This document shows positions 12,277-23,030 of a DNA stretch of 64,000 nt, one piece after another. The DNA is from Monoplex corrugatus. Taxonomy: Eukaryota > Mollusca > Gastropoda > Littorinimorpha > Ranellidae. Below the pieces are notes generated by a model, which worked only from the letters and a program-made list of their open reading frames with translations, was not told where the DNA came from and did not search any database. Numbering within the stretch: position 1 is the stretch's first letter; every line of letters starts with the position of its first letter. The DNA lies in contig JAPXFY010000031.1 in NCBI GenBank assembly GCA_030674185.1, forward strand, positions 44,613,066 to 44,677,065, written 5' to 3'. The position numbers and the translations under genes are program-made.

Positions 12277-13180
12277 CACACAGAGAAAACACAAGAGTGC
12301 AAACAGATACACAGCATGCAAGCGCAAGCAGATGTATGCACACACATTGACAAAAGTGTACAGCCATATCTTGCAGCAAAAAACATGAAAAACAAATTCT
12401 AAATACTTCTAGAAATACTCGAAGACTTTCACATTTATTCTATGAAAAGGAATCTTGTACCAAACAAACACCAATTTTCTTTAATTACAAAAAACAAAAT
12501 TAAAACCTCCACACAACCACAATCTTACTGTTTATATTGCCACACATTACCACCACACATGACACATTCCCAAACTCCCCCCTCAACTGGTGAAATGGGT
12601 CCATACCGTCCATGCTAAAACATCTCTAAAACAACAGTCCCTTACAATGTAAGCTCCCAGCTAATCCAAAGGGACCATCAGCAAGTTCATCTACCCAATT
12701 ATACAATGTATTCACTTCAGTCAGTCATTCACACCAACTCGTGCAAACCTTTCATCCTCCTGGCAACAAAACATACACATATGTATAATAAAACATCACA
12801 ACAGGTACGTGACATACACTTTTTAACTGACATACAAAGGCCAAAGATATAAAAACGCGAAACCCTTTAAACTTCAATGACAGATCAGCAGCAGGAGACG
12901 CATGGGGAAATATGACACACAAAACAGAAAATGGCAAAGGGATAAAGCATGTCTGAAAAGACACTTCTCTCTCCATCCTTCTCACTCCCCACCCCCCTCT
13001 ATTCATCCTCTTCCCTCTCCAATGCCATTCATAACTATAGCTAGTATAAGACACTGATTGTCATTACCACAAGGGGGTAGGAGAGTGTAACATGTCTCAG
13101 GGTCAGCATTGTATGAGAGGTATCCATCAACTCCCTCTCCTTGTTTTACCTTCCCCAACATCAAAGAAATTCAGGTACCT

Positions 13181-13710
13181 GTTACTGTTGTCTAAAGCTC
13201 AACCGACTGCGCAGAGCCTTATCAGGGCTACAACCGTTTCAAAACATTCAAAACTTCAACAAGAAAAGAAAACCAAGTACGCATATCAACACATTCACGC
13301 ACATAATCTAAGATAATGCCCCTGGTGTTGACCACTCCGTCCAATTTATCACACAGGGGATCTAAAAAAAACACCTGAATACAAACTTAAAGCATACCCA
13401 AAGACACCAAAACATATACAAAAACGGGCATAAATTACCTAAAACCGCTTCCGCACTTCTCACCTTCCCAGAGCCCAAAATGCACCCAATACATGTATCC
13501 AATTATCATCCTATGAAAAAAGCATGTAAGACTTTATTGAACACATAGAGGTGAATGGCCCAGCAAGTGACAGAAAGCAAAGGAAAAAGGCAGAAAGAAA
13601 AAGAGTGACAGAAAAGAGGAAATTTCTAGCACAGAATTTCCAGGTGGGGATACTATTTATACTGAAAGAGCCCCCGGCATCCCCACGGAGGGTGATTCAG
13701 GTACCTATTT
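13181..13710 (-). repeat. dispersed repeat R560, copy B1
   Basis: Counterpart of 6713-7265 with small indels (for example a shortened segment around 13555-13570). It is followed by a CA tract at 13731-13796. Confidence 0.65.
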
Positions 13711-13730
13711 ACAGCTCGGCAGACTTAAGA

Positions 13731-13796
<66 letters not shown>
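13731..13796. repeat. (CA)n microsatellite
   Basis: Pure CA run of about 66 bases. Confidence 0.95.
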
Positions 13797-14483
13797 CGTT
13801 GAAGGGCTGCCAAACTAGAGGTTAAAGGCACATCTGAACCAAATACCATACAGCTTTCTCTGTCCTTGAATGCATATTACACGTTAATAGACACATAAGT
13901 TTGGAAGCAGTTCCAAGACAATCAGAAAAAATACAAAACCGATAACATGAATTTAGTCAACAACAAAATACATCAGCAGTTTACTGTCAGTAGGACTATA
14001 CAATCCCTTATGTATAGGGTCCCTTGATGCATTCAAGACAAAATATACCCAAAATATTGTGTGTCTTTGTGGACAGAAAATCATTACTATCATCTTCTTT
14101 CTTGTATATGGATAAAACACATTCCTTTACTTTATACTTTCTAGGAACACTTTCTAATATATTTGAATCAGTGTCCATACTCTAGAATTTTTTGTCACCT
14201 GTCAAAAAGTCCAACAGTGAAATATTTATAATTATTTATAATCTAACTGATGTTCATTGTTACATTCAGCAAGTTCACTGTTTATATTGTTGGTTATGGT
14301 AACTTTACTCATTGTGTGAAATTTTCACTCCCCTCCTCCAATTGCCTTTCTCTCTGCCGACACCTGGTAGCCTATGTTATATTTTGTTTATATTATATTG
14401 ATGTAAGTTTACATACCCCTTTGTGTTGTTTTCCAATAGTTGCCTATGTTATATTTTGTTTATATTATATTGATGTATGTTTA

Positions 14484-15379
14484 TGTCATGCTTTTGTGTA
14501 CACATGTTCACGCGCTCAAACACATGCAAGAAGCATTTGTCCGTCACGCAACAGCACGCACTCCTTCCAACCAATGGCACTAAACAAACTACGATGTATT
14601 TTCTTTTTTACATTTATTATTACAAACTTTCACACATCACTCATACAACCACGCACCTTCATACTCTTTCTCTCCTCCTTCGTTTTCTCCTCCCTCTTCA
14701 TCTCCTATTCCTCGTCCCCTGCTCCTCTTTCTTTTCCTTCTCCATCTTCCTCATCTCCTTCTTCCTCGTCTCCGTCTTCCTCGTCTCCTTTTTCCCCCCG
14801 TCTCCTTATTCCTCGTCTCCTTTTTCCCCGTCTCCTTCTTCCTTGTCTCCTTCTTCCTCGTCTCCTTCTTCCTCGTCTCCTTCTTCGTCTCCTATTCCTC
14901 GTCTCCTTCTCCTTCTTCACCTTCTTCTTCTTCTTATCTGCCTTCTTTTTTTCATTTTTCTTCTTTTTTTTCTTCTGTTTCTCCTTCTAATTCATTCTTT
15001 TCTTCTTCTTCTCCTTTTTCACCTTCTTCTTCTTCCTCTTCTCCTTCTTCTTCTCCTTTTTCTACTTCTTTCTTTCTTCTCTTTTTTGTTTTTTTTGTTT
15101 CACCTTCTTCTTCACTATTTTTTTTTCGCTTTCTTCTTGTTCTTTTTTTTCTCCTTCTTCTCCTTATCCTCTTCTCAAGGCGGGTTTTCTGGAGACTGAC
15201 TAGCAAAACCTATTCCACTTTTAGTTTTCAACTTGGGTGAGCTGTTTTTCGAAAACTCAATCATACCACACGTGCACACACAAAATTTCCTTCCGCACGA
15301 AACATAAAAACTCATGCATACATCACTCCATGCACACGACACAAAAATCATGAGCACGCACCACCCTGCGTACATGACA
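14484..15379. mobile_element. 896-bp TG..CA element with 5-bp target duplication (solo-LTR-like)
   Basis: The element starts TGTCATG (14484-14490) and ends CATGACA (15373-15379), a perfect 7-base inverted repeat. It is bracketed by direct repeats gttta at 14479-14483 and 15380-15384. Unit A has the empty site (gatgtaagtttacatac). TG...CA ends with a 5-bp duplication are the hallmark of a retrotransposon LTR, so a solo LTR is the best reading; a short-TIR DNA element is an alternative. About 520 bases of its interior are almost pure pyrimidine. No coding region is seen; the long Ser/Leu/Phe and Arg/Glu frames come from the pyrimidine tract. Confidence 0.8.
14656..15176. repeat. ~520-base polypyrimidine (CTT/CTCCTT) tract
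   Basis: C and T almost exclusively on the plus strand, built of cttcctcgtctcc-like units grading into cttctt repeats. Such tracts can form triplex DNA. It lies wholly inside the inserted element 14484-15379. Confidence 0.95.
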
Positions 15380-15612
15380 GTTTACATACCTCTTTGTGTT
15401 GTTTTCCAATAGTAGCCATGTTATGTTTTGTTTATATTATGTTGATGTATGTTTACATACCCCTTTGTGGGTTTTCCAATAGTAGCCTATGTTACATTTT
15501 GCTTATATTATGTTGATGTATGTTTACATACCCCTTTGAGTTGTTTTCCAATAGAAGCCTACTGTTGACCATCCCATGGCCTACAACATGACTGAATCAT
15601 GTGAGGTCTGAA

Positions 15613-15633
15613 CTCTCTCTCTCTCTCTCTCAC

Positions 15634-15711
<78 letters not shown>
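15613..15711. repeat. (CT)n(CA)n microsatellite
   Basis: CT run then long CA run, ending at ggtgtcaaggaagtc. It is the unit B counterpart of the compound tract at 8151-8400. Confidence 0.95.
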
Positions 15712-15714
<3 letters not shown>

Positions 15715-15753
15715 TCAAGGAAGTCAGGTTTAGGTCACACAAGTGTGCAGATC

Positions 15754-16308
15754 AGTATTGTTATTGTTACTGTTGTTTAAAGCCCAGATGACAGTGTAGA
15801 GCCATATCAGGGCTACAAAAGCTTCAAAACATACAAAACTTCGACAGGAAAAAAAAAGGAAAGAAAATTAAGTACACATATCAATGCATTCATGCACATA
15901 ATCTATGAACGTGCCCCTGGCATTGACAACTCTGTCCAATTTATTGCACAGGGGATTTAAACGACAAACCTGAATACAAATTATTGATACCTAAGGACAC
16001 CAAAACATACATAAAAACAGGCATAGATTACCTAAAATTGCTTCCGCATATCTCATCTCCCTAAAGCCAAAAATGCACTTAATACATGTACCCATTTATC
16101 AATCCTAAGAAAAAGTATGCAAGACTTTATTGAACACATACAGGTGAATGGACCAGCAAGGCAGAAATTGACAGGAAAGGAAAGGAACCAGGCAGAAACA
16201 AAGAGAGCGACAGAAATGAGGAAATTTCTAGCACAGAAATTCCAGAAGGTGGGGGATACTATTCATACTGAAAGAGCCCCCGGCATCCCCATGAGGGGAA
16301 GCAGATCA
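15754..16308 (-). repeat. dispersed repeat R560, copy B2
   Basis: Counterpart of 8447-9170 but without the MITE, which makes it the empty-site reference for that insertion. Confidence 0.7.
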
Positions 16309-16512
16309 GTAACTAGACAATACTAGATACAGGGACAATGGTATAACTGATATTTCAGTTCAATGTAACTTACACCACATATTCAAGTTCATATTGCTTA
16401 TAGCCCAGCCGACTACTAGAACCATATCAGGGCTAATGCCATGTCAAAAACGACAATCAGGTTAAGATAAAAGACAACAGTTAAAAACCATGCTCACCGT
16501 TAATCTTGCAAG

Positions 16513-16566
<54 letters not shown>

Positions 16567-16648
16567 GTCAAGGAAGTCTAGGTCACACACACACACACAC
16601 ACACACACGTCAAGGAAGTCTAGGTCACACACACACACACACACACCA

Positions 16649-16686
<38 letters not shown>

Positions 16687-16743
16687 CAAGGAAGTCTAGG
16701 TCACACACACACACACACACACATAATGTCAAGGAAGTCTAGG

Positions 16744-16798
<55 letters not shown>
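16513..16798. repeat. (CA)n tract with four gtcaaggaagtctagg spacers
   Basis: CA runs alternate with the spacer tgtcaaggaagtctaggt. The counterpart at 9369-9460 has one spacer, so the CA-plus-spacer unit expanded in unit B. Confidence 0.93.
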
Positions 16799-16925
16799 AA
16801 CACAGTACACATAAGTGACCATGCAAAAATGTATCTATGGGAAAGTGGTGAAACTTGTTGCTTTTCAGATCACTTAAATGGAACCACACACATCCACAGA
16901 CACAATGGAAATTGTGACCCATGTT

Positions 16926-19405
16926 CTTTCTACCTGTCTAACTTCAGCCCTTCCATCTGACCACTCTGCAATTCTGTTCTCTTGACATTTCTCCTCCTTC
17001 CCGTACTACGCGCACAGTGACTCGACGCAATCTCAAATCTATTGACCTCTCCACATTTTCATCTGATGCCTCCCGCCTCCTTTCTGAAAAGTCACACAAC
17101 CTTGCTGATGAATTCTATACTACTCTCCACCATCTTCTGGACACTCATGCTCCAGCCACAACTCGTCTTTTACCTGACCGCCCCCCTACCCCCTGGCTCA
17201 CTCATGAGATTGCCTGTGCAAAACGTGCCCGCCGCAGATCAGAGCGCCGCTGGCGCAAATCCAAACTCACTGTACAAGGCAACTTTTCCAAGCCTCTAAA
17301 ACAAAAGTATCCACCCTCATTGCATCTGCAAAAACAAGCTATTTCCAAACCAAAATCCTGAATGCCTCTTCTTCAAGAGAACTCTTTACAACCATGAATC
17401 ATCTCCTTGGCACACGAAAAGATTTACCTCTCCCAACAAAACACACAAATGAAGAACTCCCATCTGTATTCTCCAAGTATTTCACCACCAAAATACAAAC
17501 TCTTCGTGACAGGCTTGACAGGACACCCTGTCAACCATGCCCACCTGACCCTTCCTTCTCTGGCACACCTCTTACTACTTTTACCCCAGTCTCACAAGAA
17601 GAAATTCTCAACACAATCAGATCCATGTCGTTCAAAACCTGCGAACTGGATCCTCTTCCAGGTTCTCTCTACTCTGACTGTCTCCCTACTCTCCTCCCAT
17701 TCATCACTGACATCATCAACACTTCTCTTCAAACTGGAACTGTCCCAGATTCTTTCAAGTCTGCTATTGTTCACCCTCTCCTCAAGAAATACAATTTAGA
17801 CCCAAATGAACTGAAAAATTACCGGCCTATCTCTAATCTCTCTTTCTTGTCAAAACTCATCGAAAAAGTTGTCCTCAACCAGCTGAACTCTCACCTGTCT
17901 GCCAACAATCTTCTCAATCCTTTCCAGTCAGCCTACTGCCAGTGCCATAGCACTGAAACTGCCCTGCTACACATTCTCAACAATCTCCTCCTTGCAACTG
18001 ATACTGGCAAAGTCTCTCTCCTCACACTCCTTATCTGTCTGCAGCCTTTGATACCATTGATCATGGTATTCTCCTTTCTAGACTTCATCATACTTTTGGC
18101 ATCTCTGACATTGCTCTCTCCTTTTTCACTTCATATCTGTCAAACAGAAAACAAACTGTTCTCATTAATGGCACTTACTCTCAACCTGCATGCCTGACCT
18201 GTGGTGTTCCACAAGGATCTGTCCTTGGCCCTGTTCTTTTCACTCTTTACACCTCCCCCCTGTCCACCATCATCAACTCCCACTCTATAAAACACCACTT
18301 CAATGCTGATGACACCCAACTTCTAGACAGTGACACACCAGACAATATACAGCACCTCTTGATTCGCACCACTGAGTGTTACTCGGACATTAAGAACTGG
18401 ATGACATTCAACAAACTTCAGCTTAATGACGACAAGACAGAAGCTATCCTCATTGGCACCCGTCAACTTTCTCAGTTGCCTCCTCTTTCTCTCCCATTAT
18501 GTAACACATCAGTCCCAATTTCTGATTCAGCTAAAAACCTTGGTGTCTGCATTGATTCTACCCTCTCCATGAACAACTTTGTTTCTCAAACTGCCAGATC
18601 TTGCTACTATCACCTCCATCGTATAAGCTTGATCAGGAAGTATCTCTGTGTGGAAACAACTGCAAAACTCGTTCTCTCCTTCATAATGTCTCGCATTGAC
18701 TATTGCAATTCACTCTTGTCTGGTCTTCCTGCCTCCACCATTCACATCCTACAGCGCATTCAAAACAATGCTGCACGCCTTGTACTCAAAAAGAAAAAAG
18801 CTGACCACATATCTCCTCTCCTGGCACAACTTCACTGGCTCCCTGTATCAAAGCGCATACAGTACAAACTAGATACCATGTGCTACAAAAGCCTCAATAA
18901 CGCAGCCACCGATTACCTGTCAAGTCTACTTGAGATTTATGTTCCCTCACGTACCCTCCGCTCTGCCTCCGATCCTCTGACTTTTCGCTTTCCACGCACC
19001 AAGCTCAATACCTATGGTCCACGAGCCTTCTCTGTTTCTGGTCCACTTTCCTGGAACAAACTTCCTCTCTCTGTCCGTCAGCAACCTACTTTTGTCTCCT
19101 TCAAGTCCGCTCTCAAAACTCACCTTTTCTCCTCTGCATAAAATCCTGACCTCACTCATCCCCCCTCTGTAGCCTGTCTCCACTCGGAGGGGAATCACAT
19201 TGTAATATATATTTGTATATAATATGCTCTTTGTGGTTTTCCATTGCTTTTATTCTTTTTCCCCATTTATAGCCATGTGTGCGTGTGTGTGTGCGTGTGT
19301 GTGCGCGCGTGCGTAAGTGTATGTTCAGCGCTTAGATTTGATTTTTATCGAGATTTTGCGCTATATAAATATTGTAATTATTATATTGTAATTATTAATT
19401 ATTAT
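16926..19405 (+). mobile_element. 5'-truncated CR1/L2-type LINE inserted in unit B
   Basis: Unit A reads straight through gacccatgtttttacattcc at 9571-9590, while unit B is split between gacccatgtt (16925) and acattcc (about 19405). The insert starts inside the end of the apurinic endonuclease (a PSDHSAI-like reading near 16955). It carries linker and reverse transcriptase and ends with gcgctatataaat and a short ATT-repeat tail (about 19360-19405), typical of CR1/L2-group 3' ends. A (GT)n tract lies at 19275-19310. A close relative in reverse orientation lies at 21742-23013. Confidence 0.9.
17017..19141 (+). pseudogene. LINE endonuclease-linker/reverse transcriptase, frameshifted
   Basis: Reading frames run 17017-17361, 17394-about 18033 and about 18036-19141, so at least two frameshifts break the ORF. 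One is a single missing base near 18033, just before the LSAAFDTIDH block. RT landmarks are visible: LKNYRPISNLSFLSKLIEK (about 17813), AFDTIDH (about 18046), GVPQGSVLGP (about 18204) and the active site. The expected YADD reads NADD at about 18302-18313, which would inactivate catalysis. The C-terminal region ends THLFSSA at 19141. The closest relative in the window, at 22047-23013, keeps YADD. Confidence 0.88.
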
Positions 19406-20114
19406 TACATTCCATCGCCCAGCCTTCTTCAAATACAAGACAATCATCACTCATGTACATTACACCAACACTAGTGCTCCTCAACGACACAGCAAAAAGC
19501 TCAGAATAATTAAATCCGTGACCACTGGAAATAACTGCCCATGACATAACCTAAGGTACTGCCAAAGCCTTTTAGAAGACCTACATTTTCCCAGAAGTGC
19601 CACCACGTTTTAAACGCCTTGTAGGTAAGACACATGCTCCAAGAAGAAGTGCCAGGCTTTAACCCTCTGACTCTCACACCCTGTCCACCGGCATCCTGCA
19701 TTGTCAACCATGCTACCAGAGCAAAAACTCAACCCTTTGACTCCCTAACCCTATCCACCAGCTTCCTGCATGAAGCTAGATAGGGTGAGGGAATCAGAGG
19801 CTTAAGTTTTTGCAGTTGGTGGATATGGCGTGGGAGTCAAAGGGTTAAACAAAGTCAGATCAATTCAGTCAAACTTTCAAAGTAGTGACTGTTATGATGA
19901 CCATTATACCAAAATTCTGCTGACATCTATAGACAGAAAATGATTCTACATGAACAGTCACTGTAACCCAAATTACAAGGCATATCCACTCAAACTATAT
20001 CACTGTGAATTTTCTCTGAATACACTGCGTTTGTCTTCCAAATCTGTTGGGAAGACTCATTCACTGAGAGCCCAGAAAATATTCTGATACAGTGTAAATA
20101 TATACAACCCATTT
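19406..20114. other. right end of unit B and start of a third partial unit
   Basis: 19406-19620 resumes the unit B sequence after the LINE. 19600-19945 matches the unit left end (3240-3403). 19950-20110 resembles 32800-32950 in unit D (similar runs such as gaatacactgcgtttgtcttcc against aaatacattgcatctgtttcc). This shows that the A/B and D/E units share a common ancestral intron. Confidence 0.65.
19659..19848. mobile_element. piggyBac-type MITE, copy 2 (TTAA-flanked)
   Basis: TTAA at 19659-19662 and 19845-19848 bracket 182 bases with terminal inverted repeats ccctctgactctcacac and gcgtgggagtcaaaggg. The empty site is visible at 3297-3306 and 9850-9860 (gccaggctttaaacaaa), which proves insertion with TTAA duplication. 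An internal second hairpin (ccctttgactccctaaccct against gatagggtgagggaat) sits between the outer repeats. Confidence 0.9.
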
Positions 20115-20790
20115 CAAGACGTCAAATGAGATGAATAAGGATTTGTGTTTATGCTTTGTTGACTATACCAAGGCTTTCGATCAGGTAAGACATGAAGAAT
20201 TGATCAACGAACTGGAGAAACTCAACGTTGATGGAAAAGATCTTCGAATAATCAGAAATATGTACTGGGAACAAACAGCTGCAATGAAAATAGAAAACAA
20301 TATAAGCTCTTTCCAAAATATCAAAAAAGGAGTCAGACAGGGCTGTGTTTTGTTACCAGATCTGTTTTCACTTTACAGCGAAAACATCACGAGAAACCTA
20401 GAAGATCCTGGATTAAAGGTTGGAGGAAAAATGATAAACAACATTCAATACACAGATGACACTGTGCTAATTGCAGAAAATGAAAGGGACCTACAAAACC
20501 TTGTGAATATACTTGAAATAGAAAGCAAAGGTAAGGGGTTGGAACTAAGCAGCCGGAAGACTGAAGTCATGGTGATCAGTAAAAAACATGAAATCCCCTC
20601 ATGCAAAATAACAGCAAATGGTACAACCTTGAGACAGGTTGATAAATTCAAATACCTGGGAACGATCATTTCATCAGACGGCAGATGCACATCAGAAATA
20701 GCCGGCAGAATCGGCCAAGCCAAAACAGCATTCAAGAAGATGACAAGCATTCTTACCAACAAATGCCTATCAATTAACATCAGGAAGACA
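20115..20790 (+). pseudogene. RTE-like LINE reverse-transcriptase fragment
   Basis: Open from about 20131. Landmarks are CLCFVDYTKAFDQVRHEEL, KKGVRQGCVLLPDLFSLYSE, active site YTDD (usually YADD), then KTEVMVISKK, FKYLGTIISSDGR and AFKKMTSILTNK. These match the RT core of RTE/I-like endonuclease-RT elements. Endonuclease and C-terminal parts are missing. After about NIRKT (20790) the similarity to an RT stops and the reading continues into sequence resembling a host exon on the opposite strand (20790-20890), so the fragment appears to interrupt that exon. Confidence 0.8.
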
Positions 20791-20890
20791 ATGGCATCAC
20801 GCAAGATGCTGAAGCCCAAGATACAGTGGCAACAATAATCTAAGAGCGCAAAGCACATGCCTATTAGGAGCTGGGGGAAGACAGGAGGGG
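20790..20890 (-). pseudogene. relic seventh copy (X) of the ABCC-like alternative exon
   Basis: On the minus strand this reads CHCILGFSILRDAI, against YPCILGFSIVRDNI in exon F. The 20 bases at 20806-20825 are identical to 51032-51051. Upstream the match weakens (LLIGMCFALLDYCC), and the downstream half of the exon is absent, replaced by the RTE-like fragment. The intron to its right (21340-21640) also resembles the region upstream of exon F (53340-53560), which supports an F-type unit broken by the retroelement. No complete 250-base exon can be drawn. Confidence 0.5.
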
Positions 20891-21741
20891 ACTCGGATAA
20901 GGGCGTAGGTGGGTCAAAGGGGAAATCGCTGCCAGACAAAAAGGTGTCTCATCACATCATGACTTGAAGACAGAATTCCCAGAATTTGTGACTTTTGAAG
21001 AGACAGGGGAAGCTCATTCCAGTTGTGATGAATGCACCAGATACAGCAAATGAACGGTGATGGAGGGTGGAACGTCTGTATCAAAAAATCAACCACCGTC
21101 CATATCGAAAAATCAATCAGACAAAACCAGTAGGAATCCATGCTGAGGCAGACACATTCTACGAGTTAGCTGAGTGACCAATCAATAGTACTACTTATGT
21201 CTTTGGTTTCAATTTCTTCTTGGCCAAGACCAAAATTTGACCACAGGGAAACTGAATCTGATTCTTGTGAGTATCCTAAATTCGATGAACTGACATTTTC
21301 CACACAATGTCCTGTGAGAACAATTGCTCATGCACTGTGTTGTTGTTTCCATTTAGCGCGGTAGCATATTTTGAAGTCAACATCTTTAGTTTATCTTTTT
21401 TCACTTTTCCATTTTTAGTGTGTTTTAGTATACATAATTATAATTGGTTAATACTGCTACAGGAAATGGCTGATTAACCATTTATATAGTGTAAAGTATA
21501 CATAATAATTATTGTTAATATCGCCACAGATAACCACTGGTTAACATAACCCATACGTATAAAAATCTGAGGGCTGTTGTTAGATTGTATGAAAAATTTT
21601 CAATACTTTCCACACAGGCGTGCACACAGACTCTCTTCCACTTTCTGCTCCCCCCCCCCTCCCCCACTCCCCTATTGATTTGAAACACTTTTTTTTAAAA
21701 AGGTGATTGAAAAAGTAAAAGAAAGCACATTGCAAACACAT
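20891..21741. other. intron-like stretch related to the region upstream of exon F
   Basis: 21340-21640 is collinear with 53360-53580: agcatattttgaag against ggcatattttcaaa, tttagtatacata in both, then ggttaacataaccca against gggtaacatgattca. 20950-21150 may hold a decayed LINE C-terminus on the minus strand (WNELPLSLQKS); this is weak. A C-rich run sits at 21650-21670. Confidence 0.5.
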
Positions 21742-23013
21742 GTAATAATAATAATAATTACAATATTTATATAGCGCAAAATCTTGATAAAATCAAATCT
21801 AAGCGCTGAAGCAGACACACACGCAGGCACGCACGCACGCACACACACACGCACGCACACACACAGACACACACACCCACACACACGCATGGCTATAAAT
21901 GGGGAGAAAGAATAAAAGCAATAAAAGCAAGAATAAAAGCAATGGAAAATTATAGAGAGCATAGCATACAATTATATATTATAACCATGTGATTCCCTCC
22001 GAGCGGAGACAGGCTGCAGAGGGGAGGGTTGAGTGAGGTTAGGATTTTATGCAGAAGAGAAAAGGTGAGTTTTGAGAGCGGACTTGAAGGAGACAAAAGT
22101 AGGTTGCTGACGGACTGAGAGAGGAAGTTTGTTCCAGGAGAGTGGACCAGAAACAGAGAAGGCTCGTGGACCATAGGTATTGAGCTTAGTGCGTGGAAAG
22201 CGAAAAGTCAGAGGATCAGAGGCAGAGCGGAGGGTACGTGAGGGAAGATAGATCTCAAGTAGGCTTGACAGGTAATCGGGGGCTGCGTTATTGAGGCTTT
22301 TGTAGCACATGGTGTCTAGTTTGTACTGTATGCGCTTTGATACAGGGAGCCAGTGAAGTTGTGCCAGGAGAGGAGATATGTGGTCAGCTTTTTTCTTTTT
22401 GAGTACAAGGCGTGCAGCATTGTTTTGAATGCGCTGTAGGATGTGAATGGTGGAGGCAGGAAGACCAGACAGGAGTGAATTGCAATAGTCAATGCGAGAC
22501 ATTATGAAGGAGAGAACGAGTTTTGCAGTTGTTTCCACAGAGAGATACTTCCTGATCAGCTTTATACGATGGAGATGATAGTAGCAGGATCTGGCAGTTT
22601 GAGAAACAAAGTTGTTCATGGAGAGGGTAGAGTCAATGCAGACACCAAGGTTTTTAGCTGAATCAGAAATTGGGACTGATGTGTTACATAATGGGAGAGA
22701 AAGAGGAGGCAGCTGAGAAAGTTTCTGACGGGTGCCAATGAGGATAGCTTCTGTTTTGTCGTCATTAAGCTGAAGTCTATTGTGTGTCATCCAGTTCTTA
22801 ATGTCCGAGTAACACTCAGTGGTGCGAGTCAACAGGCGCTGTATATTATCAGGTGAGTCACTGTCTTGAAGTTGGGTGTCATCAGCATAGAAGTGGTGTT
22901 TTATAGAATGGGAGTTGATGATGGTGGACAGGGGGGAGGTGTAAAGAGTGAAAAGAACAGGGCCAAGGACAGATCCTTGTGGAACACCACAGGTCAGGTA
23001 TGCAGGTTGAGAC
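21742..23013 (-). mobile_element. 5'-truncated CR1/L2-type LINE inserted beside exon C
   Basis: Same family as 16926-19405, in reverse orientation. The 3' end is the ATT-repeat tail at 21742-21757 with ttatatagcgc at about 21767. The 5' truncation point is at about 23013 (ggtctcaacctgcat), only 17 bases past the exon C splice donor. The RT frame (stop at 22047) is uninterrupted and keeps YADD; motifs include GVPQGSVLGP and SRIDYCNSLLSG. A CA/GC-rich microsatellite lies at 21815-21895. The near identity of the two copies suggests recent mobilisation. Confidence 0.9.
22047..23013 (-). pseudogene. LINE reverse transcriptase C-terminal part (open, 5'-truncated)
   Basis: The frame runs from PAYLTCGVPQGSV to THLFSSA without a stop and with YADD present. 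It lacks the endonuclease and the N-terminal half of the RT, so it cannot be an autonomous gene. The same frame is continuous with exon C across the donor and 17 intron bases, so unspliced readthrough would fuse the ABCC module to RT residues. Confidence 0.85.
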
Positions 23014-23030
23014 CAAATAAAACATCTCAC

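Larger units (their letters stand above)
14369..15556. repeat. 72-bp tandem repeat, unit B (about 4 copies, interrupted)
   Basis: Copies of the 72-base unit start near 14369 and 14441 and resume at about 15385-15556 (tagccatgttatg, agcctatgttacat, aagcctactg). Between them lies the 896-bp inserted element. The unit A counterpart has two copies. Confidence 0.88.
9788..19620. repeat. tandem segmental duplication, unit B (exon B plus upstream intron)
   Basis: This is the second head-to-tail copy of unit A. It is longer because it gained an 896-bp TG..CA element (14484-15379) and a 2.5-kb LINE (about 16926-19405); both sites are empty in unit A. It lacks the MITE at 8660-8820. From 19600 to about 19945 the sequence again matches the unit's left end (3236-3403), so a third partial copy begins there and carries the second MITE. 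12430-13180 holds plain intron only. Confidence 0.92.

Noticed and set aside
14250..15199. 240-246 codon Ser/Leu/Phe-rich open frames
   Set aside because: They run through the polypyrimidine tract of the inserted TG..CA element; low complexity, no domain.
20914..21141. Minus-strand frame with WNELPLSLQKS, considered a LINE C-terminus
   Set aside because: Only one short block matches; no tail or other RT motif nearby, so left as a weak remark.
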